A stretch of DNA of 64,000 nt from Rhodoferax saidenbachensis (lineage in GTDB: Bacteria > Pseudomonadota > Gammaproteobacteria > Burkholderiales > Burkholderiaceae_C), in the NCBI RefSeq assembly GCF_001955715.1, contig NZ_CP019239.1, forward strand, positions 868,001 to 932,000. The letters run 5' to 3'. Positions within the stretch are counted from its first letter, which is position 1. The number at the start of each line of letters is the position of its first letter. The position numbers and the translations under genes were made by a program. Positions 52,272 to 61,342 of this stretch are shown here, piece by piece. Under the pieces are notes generated by a model. That model was not told where the DNA came from and made no database searches. It was given only the letters and a program-made list of their open reading frames with translations.

Positions 52272-53102
52272 ATGAACAATCCCCCCATACAACCGTCGCC
52301 CAGCCTGGCTCCCAGCGAGTCTCTCAGCAGTGTCTTGGGGCAAGCGGAGCATGTTCAGGTGTTGGTGGAACAAAGCGCGCTGGAGTTGTCCACCGTCAAT
52401 TCTGTGCTGGAGCAGGAAGTAGGTGTGCAGGCAAATTCACCCGAGGTACAGCAGGCGCTGGTGCAAAGCCAGGCTGTGGAGGAAAAGGTTCAAGACGCAT
52501 CCGACAAGCTGGCGTTGGTGACACAAGCGCTGGAAGAGGAAATCCGCGAGCGCCATGCCATGGGGGCGGAGCTTGCGTTGGTCACCCAGCAGGAGCAGTT
52601 GGCGCGCCATGCCGCCTTGCACGATGCGCTGACCGGCTTGCCAAACCGGACCCTGTTCCATGACCGTCTGGAGCATGGCTTGGCACAGGCCCGTCGACAC
52701 GAGCTGGCGCTGGCCGTGATGTTTCTGGATCTGGATGGTTTCAAGCAGGTCAATGACACCTACGGCCACGACGTGGGCGACGCGGTGCTGCAGACGGTTG
52801 CAGAACGGCTGACGGAAAACACGCGCGACGACGATACCGTCAGTCGCCTTGGTGGGGACGAATTCTTGTACTTGTTAATGGGGGCGACTGACGAGCAGTC
52901 CGTTGCCAACCTGGCCCAGAAGATCGTTAATCGGATTCAGGTACCGTGCCAACTCAGTGTGGGTGAGATCCGTGTGCAACTGAGCATAGGCGTTGCACTG
53001 TTTCCCAAACACGGAGAAACTGCCGAGGCCCTGATCAAAGCGGCGGACACTGCCATGTATCTGGCCAAACGTGACCGCAGTGGCTACACATTCGCAAAAT
53101 AG
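52272..53102 (+). CDS. Soluble diguanylate cyclase with N-terminal coiled coil
   Basis: This is a 276-residue protein with no transmembrane segment. Residues ~20-105 form a Gln/Glu/Val-rich coiled coil. The GGDEF domain has GGDEF at 194-198 and the I-site RDDD five residues before it. I chose ATG 52272 (MNNPPIQPS), since the open frame upstream begins in the tRNA-Arg terminator. Coiled-coil dimerisation probably controls activity; no sensor is seen. Confidence 0.85.
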   Translation: MNNPPIQPSPSLAPSESLSSVLGQAEHVQVLVEQSALELSTVNSVLEQEVGVQANSPEVQQALVQSQAVEEKVQDASDKLALVTQALEEEIRERHAMGAELALVTQQEQLARHAALHDALTGLPNRTLFHDRLEHGLAQARRHELALAVMFLDLDGFKQVNDTYGHDVGDAVLQTVAERLTENTRDDDTVSRLGGDEFLYLLMGATDEQSVANLAQKIVNRIQVPCQLSVGEIRVQLSIGVALFPKHGETAEALIKAADTAMYLAKRDRSGYTFAK

Positions 53103-53173
53103 CCAAGCCGGAATCAGGCCACCGATACAATGAAATCAGCCACGGAGTGCCGTGGACTGCATTGAACGGAATC

Positions 53174-53731
53174 ATGAGCAAGGCCTTTACCAAAGAGTCT
53201 GACAACGGCACTGACGACGATGAGTTGCAGTTGCCCGCGCTTCCCGCAGGCGGCAAAAATTACATCACCCCGCTGGGCTATGCCACGTTGCGCGACGAGC
53301 TGCTGGACCTGATCGACAACGAACGGCCCAAGGTGGTGGAAGTGGTGCACTGGGCGGCCAGCAATGGCGACCGCTCGGAGAACGGCGATTACCTCTACGG
53401 CAAGAAGCGCTTGCGCGAGATTGACAGGCGCATCCGTTTTTTGACCAAACGCCTGGAAATTGCCGAAATCACCGACCCTGCCATTCATTACGGAAACGAG
53501 CAGATTTTCTTCGGGGCGACCGTGACCTATGTGGATGAAACGGGGCTGGAGCGTACGGTCACCATCAAGGGAATCGACGAAGCCAATAGCGCGCAGGGGG
53601 AAGTGAGCTGGATTTCGCCCATTGCCAGAACCTTGCTTAAGGCCCGCGAGGGGGACGAACTCAAACTGGTGATGCCAGATCGCGTGGGCGATATCGAGGT
53701 GCTGAAAGTCAGCTACCCCAAGCCCGCTTAG
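53174..53731 (+). CDS. greB: Transcription elongation factor GreB
   Basis: This 185-residue factor stimulates transcript cleavage in backtracked RNA polymerase. The conserved NGDRSENGDYLYGKKRLREIDRRIRFL segment includes the acidic tip residues of the coiled coil. The first ~22 residues are an acidic extension (SDNGTDDDELQ). Start ATG 53174. It ends 4 bp into the convergent spoT stop region. Confidence 0.93.
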   Translation: MSKAFTKESDNGTDDDELQLPALPAGGKNYITPLGYATLRDELLDLIDNERPKVVEVVHWAASNGDRSENGDYLYGKKRLREIDRRIRFLTKRLEIAEITDPAIHYGNEQIFFGATVTYVDETGLERTVTIKGIDEANSAQGEVSWISPIARTLLKAREGDELKLVMPDRVGDIEVLKVSYPKPA

Positions 53732-55965
53732 CCGGGGCTAGCGCCCTTGTTGCGCTCGGCGCGCAGTACCGATGCTGTACGCCGCAGGTTGCGCAGGGCC
53801 ACTTCCATGTGTGCCGTATCGCGGACTGCAACGATAAAACGCAAATCGGTGGCGTCCTGTGCCGCCTCCTGGCCCATGTCGATGTGGATGATGTCGGCCT
53901 CTGCGGCCGCCAGCGCCGCCGCCACTTTGGCCAGCACGCCCTTGCCGTTGTTGACGGTCGCAATCAGATTGACCTCAAAGGCCCGCACTGGTTCGTCCGC
54001 CCAGTCCACACCAATGAAACGCTCACTGTCCTTGTGTTGCAGTTTTTTGGCAATCGCGCAGTCATGCACGTGCACCACCAGACCTTCGCCGCGGCCTAAG
54101 TAGCCCACGATCTCGTCGCCTGGAATCGGGCGACAGCATTGGGCAAACTGCACCGAAGCGTTCTCGCTGCCATCCAGCGTAATGGAGCCCAAAGAAGGCG
54201 ACTCGTGTGCCGTGAAGCGCTCGCGGGTCAGCAGTAGTGCGTCAGGGCGCTCGCCAGCTTCTGTCAGCAGGTTGACTAAGCGCTTGGCCACAATGTTGGC
54301 GATGCGTTTGCCCAGGCCAATGTCGGTGAGCAGTTCCTGCCGGTTTTTATTGCCGGTAAAGCGCAACAGCTTGTCCCAGATAGGGGCGTAGGCGGGATCG
54401 TCGTCCGGAAAGCGTTCAATACCTTCGGAGCGCAGGGCCTGCGTCAACAGCTTGCCGCCCAGCCCTTCGGATTCGGTTTGCGCCAGTGTCTTGAGGTGGT
54501 GGCGGATCTTGGAGCGGGCCCGGCCCGTGCGCACAAAGCCCAGCCATGCAGGGTTGGGGGTCGATACCGGTGCGGTGACCACTTCCACCACATCGCCATT
54601 TTTAAGCTCGGTACGCAGCGGGACCTGCTCGCCATTGATGCGGGCCGCCATGGTGCGATCGCCCACGTTGCTGTGAATGGCGTAGGCAAAGTCGACCACG
54701 GTGGCGCCGCGCGGCAGCGCCATGATCTGGCTCTTGGGCGTGAACACATAGACGGCATCGGGAAACAGGTCGACCTTGACGTGGTCCCAGAATTCGGCGG
54801 CGTCGCGGGTTTCGTCCTGGATGTCCAGCAGGGATTGCAGCCATTTGGTCCCCAGGCGGTCGCTTCCCGCATCGCCGGGGTTATTGACCTTGTACAGCCA
54901 GTGCGCGGCCACACCCGACTCCGCCACGATGTGCATGGCTTCAGTGCGCATCTGGAATTCCACATTCACGCCCGACGGGCCGACCAGCGTGGTGTGCAGC
55001 GACTGGTAGCCGTTGAGCTTGGCGATGGCAATATGGTCCTTGAACTTGCCCGGTACCGGCTTGTAGAGTTGGTGCAGCATGCCCAGCGCGGTATAACAAT
55101 CCACGACAGTAGGCACTAACACCCGAAATCCGTAAATATCGGTCACCTGGGCAAAACTCAGGTGTTTGCTGGTCATCTTCTTGTAGATGGAATACAGCGT
55201 CTTCTCGCGCCCGGCAATACGCACCGGCATCTTTGCGTCCGCAAACGTGGCTTCGACTTCCTTTTGCACCTTCTGGATCAGGTCGCGGCGGCGGCTGCGG
55301 GCCTTGGCTACGGCCTTGGACAGGATGGCATAGCGCCAGGGGCGCAGATGCTGGAATGACAGGTCCTGCAGTTCGCGGTAAGTCTGGTTCAGGCCCAAGC
55401 GGTGGGCAATGGGGGCATAGATTTCCAGCGTCTCAGAGGCGATGCGGCTCCACTTGCTGCGTGGCACGTCTGACAGCGTGCGCATGTTGTGCGAGCGGTC
55501 GGCCAGCTTGATCAGGATGACGCGTACATCGCGTGCCATGGCCAGCAGCATCTTGCGGAAGGACTCGGCCTGATTTTCCTCACGCGTGTTGAACTGCAGC
55601 TTGTCCAGTTTGGTCAGGCCGTCGACCAACTCTGCCACGGGGGAGCCAAACTTTTCGATGAGCTCGGTTTTTGTGACACCGCAGTCTTCCAGTGCGTCGT
55701 GCAGCAGGGCGGCCATCAGGGCCTGCGCGTCGAGTTTCCATTCAGCGCATTGACTGGCAACGGCGATCGGGTGGGTGATATAGGGCTCGCCGTTGTTGCG
55801 CAACTGGCCCAAATGGGCTTCGTCGGCAAACCGATACGCCAGGCGGACTTGTTCTGCGTCGGTGGGGGACAAATAGTCCAGTTTGGCTGTCAAACCCGCA
55901 AAGCTGGCAGCCGCAGCATTCAGGGCGGCGGTGTCTGGTAGTGTGAGTGGAAGCGGGGTACCCAT
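53728..55965 (-). CDS. spoT: Bifunctional (p)ppGpp synthetase/hydrolase (SpoT/RelA family)
   Basis: This 745-residue protein has an HD hydrolase domain (MAALLHDALED), synthetase domain (YKPVPGKFKDHIAIAKLNGYQSLHT), TGS (VDFAYAIHSNVGDRT) and a C-terminal ACT domain. The complete HD motif indicates hydrolase activity; the synthetase residues are also intact, so it is bifunctional. It is downstream of rpoZ in the conserved gmk-rpoZ-spoT order and separated from it by a terminator. Confidence 0.95.
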   Translation of the reverse strand: MGTPLPLTLPDTAALNAAAASFAGLTAKLDYLSPTDAEQVRLAYRFADEAHLGQLRNNGEPYITHPIAVASQCAEWKLDAQALMAALLHDALEDCGVTKTELIEKFGSPVAELVDGLTKLDKLQFNTREENQAESFRKMLLAMARDVRVILIKLADRSHNMRTLSDVPRSKWSRIASETLEIYAPIAHRLGLNQTYRELQDLSFQHLRPWRYAILSKAVAKARSRRRDLIQKVQKEVEATFADAKMPVRIAGREKTLYSIYKKMTSKHLSFAQVTDIYGFRVLVPTVVDCYTALGMLHQLYKPVPGKFKDHIAIAKLNGYQSLHTTLVGPSGVNVEFQMRTEAMHIVAESGVAAHWLYKVNNPGDAGSDRLGTKWLQSLLDIQDETRDAAEFWDHVKVDLFPDAVYVFTPKSQIMALPRGATVVDFAYAIHSNVGDRTMAARINGEQVPLRTELKNGDVVEVVTAPVSTPNPAWLGFVRTGRARSKIRHHLKTLAQTESEGLGGKLLTQALRSEGIERFPDDDPAYAPIWDKLLRFTGNKNRQELLTDIGLGKRIANIVAKRLVNLLTEAGERPDALLLTRERFTAHESPSLGSITLDGSENASVQFAQCCRPIPGDEIVGYLGRGEGLVVHVHDCAIAKKLQHKDSERFIGVDWADEPVRAFEVNLIATVNNGKGVLAKVAAALAAAEADIIHIDMGQEAAQDATDLRFIVAVRDTAHMEVALRNLRRTASVLRAERNKGASPG

Positions 55966-56012
55966 GCCGTAAATGTAGCGCGCGGCAGAAACCTTGGTTG
56001 CCGGGGCGAAAA

Positions 56013-56036
56013 AAAAGCACCGCTTGCGGTGCTTTT
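56013..56036 (-). terminator. Intrinsic terminator between rpoZ and spoT
   Basis: AAAAGCACCGC-TT-GCGGTGCTTTT with flanking A/T runs, usable in both directions. It may leave spoT dependent on read-through or its own promoter. Confidence 0.75.
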
Positions 56037-56053
56037 ATCGGAAGTCCCGTTGC

Positions 56054-56257
56054 TTAGAGCGGGACCTTCTTAAGCATTTCAATGCCGATTTTTCCTGCGG
56101 CGATTTCGCGCAGCGCGGTCACGCCAGGCTTGTTTTTGCTTTCGATCTTGGGGGTGTGACCCTGGCTCAGCATGCGTGCACGGTAGGTGGCGGCAAGCAC
56201 CAGTTGGAAACGGTTGGGGATCTGCACCAGGCAGTCTTCTACAGTGATACGGGCCAT
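56054..56257 (-). CDS. rpoZ: DNA-directed RNA polymerase omega subunit
   Basis: This is a 67-residue omega subunit beginning [10 protein letters not shown], with family motif [16 protein letters not shown]. It helps assemble the beta-prime subunit and takes part in ppGpp binding. The gene is between gmk and spoT, as usual. Confidence 0.96.
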   Translation of the reverse strand: MARITVEDCLVQIPNRFQLVLAATYRARMLSQGHTPKIESKNKPGVTALREIAAGKIGIEMLKKVPL

Positions 56258-56273
56258 GGGATTCTCCGAAAGA

Positions 56274-56900
56274 CTAGGGGATGTTCAAGGCTTTGAACGT
56301 TTCGGCTCGGGCGCGGCGTTGCGCCGAAAACTTGAGCCGTTGGGAGTGAACAATGGCCTTCAGGTCGAAAAGCGCACGGTCAAACAACTCATTGATTATA
56401 ACGAAGTCGAATTTATCGGCGTGGGATACCTCGGCTTGGGCATTTTTCATGCGCATGTCGATGACGTCGGGAGCGTCTTCACCACGGCGCTCCAGGCGAG
56501 ACCGCAGCTCTTCCCAGCTAGGGGGCAAGATGAAGATGCAGATGGCGTTGGAGAAAATGTTCTTGATCTGAATGGCACCCTGGAAGTCGATTTCCAGAAT
56601 CACGTCCGCGCCTTGGGCCATGCGTTCTTCGATGGCTTTTTTGGAGGTGCCGTAGCGCTGGCTGTGCACATGGGCCCATTCGACAAAGGCGTCGGCAGCC
56701 ACCATGGCGTCAAACTCTTGCTGGGAGGTGAAAAAGTACTCGCGGCCGTGTTTTTCCTGGCCGCGTGGTGCGCGTGTGGTGTGGGATACCGAGGGCTGGA
56801 CCCGCGAGTCCAGCTCCAGCAGGGCCTTGACCAGACTGGACTTGCCGGCTCCGCTGGGGGCCGCAACGACGAAGAGGTTTCCGGGATAGTCCATAGACAT
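56274..56900 (-). CDS. gmk: Guanylate kinase
   Basis: This 208-residue enzyme phosphorylates GMP to GDP. P-loop APSGAGKSS (about 14-22), the GMP-binding region [13 protein letters not shown] and GREYFF, and EIDFQGA are present. It is between yicC and rpoZ. Start could be M1 or MDYPGN two codons later. Confidence 0.95.
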   Translation of the reverse strand: MSMDYPGNLFVVAAPSGAGKSSLVKALLELDSRVQPSVSHTTRAPRGQEKHGREYFFTSQQEFDAMVAADAFVEWAHVHSQRYGTSKKAIEERMAQGADVILEIDFQGAIQIKNIFSNAICIFILPPSWEELRSRLERRGEDAPDVIDMRMKNAQAEVSHADKFDFVIINELFDRALFDLKAIVHSQRLKFSAQRRARAETFKALNIP

Positions 56901-56906
56901 GGGGCC

Positions 56907-57824
56907 TTATTCTATGTTCTGAACCTGTTCGCGCATTTGCTCGATCAGCACCTTCATGTCGACCGAGATATGGGTCAACTCCAGCGCCGCGGACTTCGAT
57001 CCCATGGTGTTGGCCTCGCGGTGCAGTTCCTGGATCAGGAAATCCAGGCGTTTGCCGATCTCTCCGCCTTTTTTGATCAGGCGCTCGATTTCGTCCAGGT
57101 GGGAGTTCAGACGTGTGATTTCTTCGGCCACATCAATGCGGATGGCAAACGCGGTGGCTTCGGTGAGTGCCCGGTCCTGCGCTGCCTCAGGCAGGGTGCT
57201 GCCATCGGTCAGGGCCATGGCCTCTTTCCATCGGTCCAGAAAGCGCTGGCGCTGCTGTGCCACCAGTTGCGGCACCAGCGGCACGGCCTGCAGGGCCAGC
57301 GTGCGCAATTGGCTCAGGCGTTCCAGCAGCATGGTGGATAACTTGCCGCCTTCGCGCTGGCGGGCTGCCATCAGTTCCTTGAGGGCTTTCTCCGCCAGTG
57401 GCATGACGCTGGCGCTCCAGTCGCGGGTGCCGGTTTGTTCGGCGGCGGCAAAACGCAATACGTCGGCTACGCTCAGAGCGCTGGCCTGGGGCAGCCAGGC
57501 CTTGACGTTGTCCTGCACCGCATTGAGCCGCTGTAGCAGTTTGGGGCTGGGGTCTTGCACACTGGTATTGCTGGCCACCTCGATGGAGGCGCGTACTTCC
57601 ACCTTGCCGCGTTTGAGCTTGGCCGACACCAGCTCGCGCAGTGTGGGTTCGAACTGGCGCAGGTCTTCGGGCAGGCGGAACGACAGGTCCAGGAAGCGGC
57701 TGTTGACCGAGCGGATTTCCAGCCCCAACTGGCCGGGAGGCTGGTTTTTGGCGTCGCTGTCGGGGGCGTTGCTGGCTGTGCTGTGCTGTGCACTGGCATA
57801 GCCAGTCATGCTGTAAACTGGCAT
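56907..57824 (-). CDS. yicC: YicC-family endoribonuclease
   Basis: This is a 305-residue protein beginning MPVYSMTGYASAQ, the normal start for the family. The C-terminal region ends in the typical ...KVLIEQMREQVQNIE. YicC has been reported as an RNase acting on RNA such as RyhB in E. coli; here the role is by homology. It forms an operon with gmk, rpoZ and spoT. Confidence 0.92.
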   Translation of the reverse strand: MPVYSMTGYASAQHSTASNAPDSDAKNQPPGQLGLEIRSVNSRFLDLSFRLPEDLRQFEPTLRELVSAKLKRGKVEVRASIEVASNTSVQDPSPKLLQRLNAVQDNVKAWLPQASALSVADVLRFAAAEQTGTRDWSASVMPLAEKALKELMAARQREGGKLSTMLLERLSQLRTLALQAVPLVPQLVAQQRQRFLDRWKEAMALTDGSTLPEAAQDRALTEATAFAIRIDVAEEITRLNSHLDEIERLIKKGGEIGKRLDFLIQELHREANTMGSKSAALELTHISVDMKVLIEQMREQVQNIE

Positions 57825-57903
57825 TGCGGTTTCTCGCATCATGGGAACGGCCCCGAGAATAACCCGGTTCAGACGCACCAGACGAGCTTAAAACCCCAAA
57901 TTT

Positions 57904-58908
57904 ATGTCAAAGGTCAAGCCAGCCCCCCTGCCTCCGGACACCACCATTGGTGGCTACCGCATCATTCGCAAGGTCGCGGCAGGAGGCTTCGGACTGGTCT
58001 ATCTGGCGCTGGACCCCGACGGGCAGCAGGTTGCGGTCAAGGAATACTTGCCATCCTCTCTGGCCACCCGTGCACCGGGTGAATTGCTGCCCCAGGTGCA
58101 AGCCGAAAAGCTGTCGCTGTACCGACTGGGCCTCAAGAGCTTCTTTGAAGAAGGCCGTTCGCTGGCGCAAATCTCCCATCCCTCGGTGGTGAGCGTGTTG
58201 AACTTCTTCCGTGAAAACGAGACCGTTTATATGGTGATGAACTACCTGGAGGGCGCCGCCCTGCAGGACTTCATCGTCACCGCGCGTGACCTGAAGCAAA
58301 GCAAGGTATTCCGCGAGTCCACCATCCGTTCGCTGTTTGACGAAATCCTGCGCGGCTTGCGCATCGTGCACCAGCACAAGATGCTGCACCTGGACATCAA
58401 GCCGGCCAACATCTTCATTACCGACGACAACAAATCGGTATTGATCGACTTTGGTGCCGCGCGTGAAGTGCTGAGCAAGGAAGGCAACTTCATCCGCCCG
58501 ATGTACACGCCCGGTTTTGCCGCGCCCGAGATGTACCGGCGTGATGCGTCCATGGGCCCGTGGACCGATATCTACGCGATTGGCGCCTGTATTTACGCCT
58601 GCATGCAGGGCTATCCGCCAAATGAAGCACCGCAGCGCCTGGAAAAAGACCGTATTGCGATTGCCCTAGCGCGCTTGCGTGGTGTGTACTCCGACAACCT
58701 GATCGAGGTGGTGGAGTGGTGCATGTCGCTGGATCCGCTGTCGCGCCCGCAATCGGTGTTTGCATTGCAGAAGGAACTGAGCCGCGAAGGTGAGCGTCGC
58801 TATACCAAGCTCAGCGTGACCGAGAAGGTGCGCATGCAGTTCGAGAACATGGTGACCGACAAGAAGGCGGCCACCACGCCCGCCAACATGGCTGCCAAAC
58901 CCAAATGA
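57904..58908 (+). CDS. Serine/threonine protein kinase
   Basis: This is a 334-residue Hanks-type kinase without transmembrane or PASTA domains. The Gly-rich loop VAAGGFG is at 24-30, ATP-binding K46, catalytic loop HLDIKPAN at 162-169 (D164), DFG at 182-184 and APEMY further on. The usual HRD arginine is leucine, so it is a non-RD kinase. A PP2C phosphatase gene follows, and the pair probably acts on the same target. The pair lies next to the conserved yicC-gmk block, which suggests a role in growth or translation control, by inference. Confidence 0.9.
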   Translation: MSKVKPAPLPPDTTIGGYRIIRKVAAGGFGLVYLALDPDGQQVAVKEYLPSSLATRAPGELLPQVQAEKLSLYRLGLKSFFEEGRSLAQISHPSVVSVLNFFRENETVYMVMNYLEGAALQDFIVTARDLKQSKVFRESTIRSLFDEILRGLRIVHQHKMLHLDIKPANIFITDDNKSVLIDFGAAREVLSKEGNFIRPMYTPGFAAPEMYRRDASMGPWTDIYAIGACIYACMQGYPPNEAPQRLEKDRIAIALARLRGVYSDNLIEVVEWCMSLDPLSRPQSVFALQKELSREGERRYTKLSVTEKVRMQFENMVTDKKAATTPANMAAKPK

Positions 58909-58909
58909 A

Positions 58910-58978
58910 GACCCCCACGGCCGCGGTGCTCCCTGCGCCCCACCGGGGTGCTGGCCTCCTTGAGGTAGCCCGGCGGAG
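58910..58978 (+). repeat. Weak copy of the GC-rich hairpin repeat behind the kinase gene
   Basis: CCCCCACGGCCGCGG, CCCCACCGGGG and TAGCCCGGCGG follow the kinase stop by 1 bp. The order of motifs agrees with the copies behind mutM and hemW, but the sequence is diverged. Confidence 0.45.
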
Positions 58979-58984
58979 GTCTGC

Positions 58985-59898
58985 ATGAAGTTTTCTGTTT
59001 TCCAAATCAGCCGCAAAGGCGGGCGTGAGAAAAACGAAGACCGCATGGGGTATTGCTATACCAAGAGTTCGGGCCTGTTTCTGCTGGCGGATGGAATGGG
59101 TGGGCACCCCGAAGGGGAGGTTGCCGCGCAGATGGTGCTGCAGGTCATCTCCGCCCTGTACCAGAAGGAAGCCACGCCGGAGATTGCCGACGTCAAGGCA
59201 TTCTTCAACATGGCCATCATGGCGGCCCATCGCCAGATCCTGAAATACGCCGCTGAAAAAAATCTGGGCGACACCCCGCGCACTACACTGGTTGCCGCCA
59301 TTGTGCAGGGCGGCACAGCCACCTGGGTGCATTGCGGCGATTCCCGCCTGTACACATGGTGCGCCACGGCGAGATGCTGGCGCGTACGCGTGACCACTCT
59401 TACCTGGAGCAGCGCCAGAGCGTGCATCCAGAAGCACTGCCCGCCAATTTCAACCGCAATGTGCTCTACACCTGCCTGGGCTCACCCACCAAGCCGGTGT
59501 TTGATGTGACCGGCCCGGTCTTGCTGCAGCAGGGCGACCGCATCATGCTCTGTTCGGATGGCCTGTGGGGCAGTCTGGATGACGAGGACATCGTGTTCCA
59601 CCTGGCGCAGAAGTCGGTGGCCACGGCGGCCCCTGATCTGGTGGAGCGCGCGCTCATGAAGGGAGGCCCCCAGAGCGACAACGTGACGCTGATTGCCATG
59701 GAGTGGGAGACGCCCGACCATTTCGAATCCACGCGGGGCAGCATTTCCACCGACAGTATTGAGGACGGCGTGTTTGCGTCCACTGTACAGGGTGGTTGGC
59801 TGGACTCGGATGTGGAGGATATGGACGATGCGGCCATTGAACGCTCCATCGCCGAAATCAACGAAGCCATTCGCCGCTCTGCGGCCCGCAAATCCTGA
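58985..59898 (+). pseudogene. PP2C-type protein phosphatase, frameshifted
   Basis: The first frame (58985 to about 59353) carries SRKGGREKNEDRMG and the metal-binding DGMGGHPEGE, and ends in HCGDSRLY. The second frame (from 59356) continues MVRHGEMLARTRDHSYLEQ, then LCSDGLWG and QSDNVT. The two join exactly if two bases (AC, within TACACATG at 59351-59358) are removed, giving a ~303-residue enzyme. The change may be a sequencing error, a real inactivating mutation or a recoding site. If read as is, the product stops at 59509 without the second metal site. Confidence 0.8.
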
Positions 59899-59953
59899 GT
59901 CCACCAACCTGAGTCCGTTGTCGGGCTCTGTCTGTCCATTTCCAAGGATTCCC

Positions 59954-60682
59954 ATGACTGAGTTTGTTCGCAGCGGTGCCCGTGCCGCCCATTCCCTGCG
60001 CCCGGTGCGCATCACCCGCAACTACACCATCCACGCCGAAGGCTCGGTGCTGATCGAGTTTGGCGCTACCCGCGTGCTGTGCACCGCATCGGTGGAAGAA
60101 CGCGTGCCGCCGCACAAGCGCGGTAGCGGCGAAGGCTGGGTGACCGCCGAGTACGGCATGCTGCCGCGCGCCACCCACACCCGCAGCGACCGCGAGGCCG
60201 CGCGTGGCAAACAAAGCGGGCGTACGCAGGAGATCCAGCGCCTGATTGGCCGCTCGCTGCGTGCTGTGTTTGACTTGAAGAAACTGGGCGAACGCACCAT
60301 CCAGCTCGACTGCGATGTGATCCAGGCCGACGGTGGCACCCGCACCGCCGCCATCACGGGCGCCTTTGTCGCGGCACAAGACGCGGTCAACGGCTTGCTC
60401 AAAGCCGGCAAAATCACCGAGACGCCCATCACGGCTGCCGTGGCAGCCATCAGCGTCGGGCTGGTGCAGGGCACGCCGCTGCTGGACCTGGAATACACCG
60501 AAGACTCGGCCTGCGACACCGACATGAATGTGGTGATGACAGGCGCCGGCCACTTTGTTGAAGTGCAGGGTACGGCCGAGGGAGTGGCCTTCACGCGTGC
60601 CGAGATGGACCAGTTGCTGGGATTGGCCGAAAAAGGCATCTCCGAGTTGATGGTTTTGCAGCAGCAATCGCTATCAAAGTAA
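59954..60682 (+). CDS. rph: Ribonuclease PH
   Basis: This 242-residue phosphorolytic 3'-5' exoribonuclease trims tRNA 3' ends. [24 protein letters not shown] binds phosphate and RNA, and [19 protein letters not shown] and DMNVVMTG are the other family blocks. The stop codon lies inside short-repeat copy 11, so the last residues (SLSK) are repeat-derived. ATG 59954 follows AAGGAT. Confidence 0.95.
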   Translation: MTEFVRSGARAAHSLRPVRITRNYTIHAEGSVLIEFGATRVLCTASVEERVPPHKRGSGEGWVTAEYGMLPRATHTRSDREAARGKQSGRTQEIQRLIGRSLRAVFDLKKLGERTIQLDCDVIQADGGTRTAAITGAFVAAQDAVNGLLKAGKITETPITAAVAAISVGLVQGTPLLDLEYTEDSACDTDMNVVMTGAGHFVEVQGTAEGVAFTRAEMDQLLGLAEKGISELMVLQQQSLSK

Positions 60683-60727
60683 TAGCTGGTTGCGCACAAT
60701 CCATAAGGGCTAGAGGCCAATTTGACA
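60670..60727 (+). repeat. Short interspersed repeat, copy 11 (rph stop to rdgB start)
   Basis: GCTATCAAAGTAATAGCTGG then TTGCGCACAATCCATAAGGG then CTAGAGGCCAATTTGACA. This is the best full-length copy. It contains the rph stop codon and ends on the first base of the rdgB start. Confidence 0.85.
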
Positions 60728-61335
60728 TGAAAATCGTACTCGCATCGAACAACCAGGGCAAACTCGCCGAGCTGCAGGCCATGTTCGCCCCGCTGGGCTG
60801 CACGCTGGTGCGCCAGGGCGATTTGGGCGTACCCGAGGCGCCGGAGCCCTACCGCACCTTTGTGGAAAACGCGCTGACCAAGGCGCGCAACGCCGCGCAA
60901 CACACCGGCCTGCCCGCGCTGGCCGACGACGCCGGTTTGTGTGTGGACGCCTTTGGTGGTCTGCCCGGTGTGGACACCGCCTACTACGCCACCCAACACG
61001 GTTACCCCAAGGGCGATGACAACAACGTCACTGCGCTGCTGGAGCAGATGCAAGGCATGGACAACCGCCGCGCCGCCATGGTCAGCACACTGGTGGCGGT
61101 GCGCTCACCGGAAGACCCGGAGCCGCTGATTGCGGTGGGCCGGGTGGTGGGCGAGATTGCGCGTGAACGCCTGGGGAGCAATGGTTTTGGGTTTGATCCG
61201 GTGATCTGGATACCCGAGTTTGGTCAGACCTTCGCCCAATTGCCAGTGGAAGTGAAGAATGCCCACAGCCACCGGGGCCGTGCGGCGCAGGCCATGGCCG
61301 CGCTGATCCGCGAGCGCTGGCTGGCTGTCGCTTGA
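60727..61335 (+). CDS. rdgB: XTP/dITP diphosphatase (RdgB/HAM1)
   Basis: This 202-residue house-cleaning enzyme removes non-canonical purine NTPs. Motifs are the substrate-binding ASNNQGK (6-12), TFVENALTKARNAA and LADDAGLCVDAFGG (catalytic D), and GFGFDPVIWIPE. It lies between rph and hemW, the normal order. Its ribosome-binding region has been replaced by the short repeat. Confidence 0.95.
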   Translation: MKIVLASNNQGKLAELQAMFAPLGCTLVRQGDLGVPEAPEPYRTFVENALTKARNAAQHTGLPALADDAGLCVDAFGGLPGVDTAYYATQHGYPKGDDNNVTALLEQMQGMDNRRAAMVSTLVAVRSPEDPEPLIAVGRVVGEIARERLGSNGFGFDPVIWIPEFGQTFAQLPVEVKNAHSHRGRAAQAMAALIRERWLAVA

Positions 61336-61342
61336 GCCTGTC

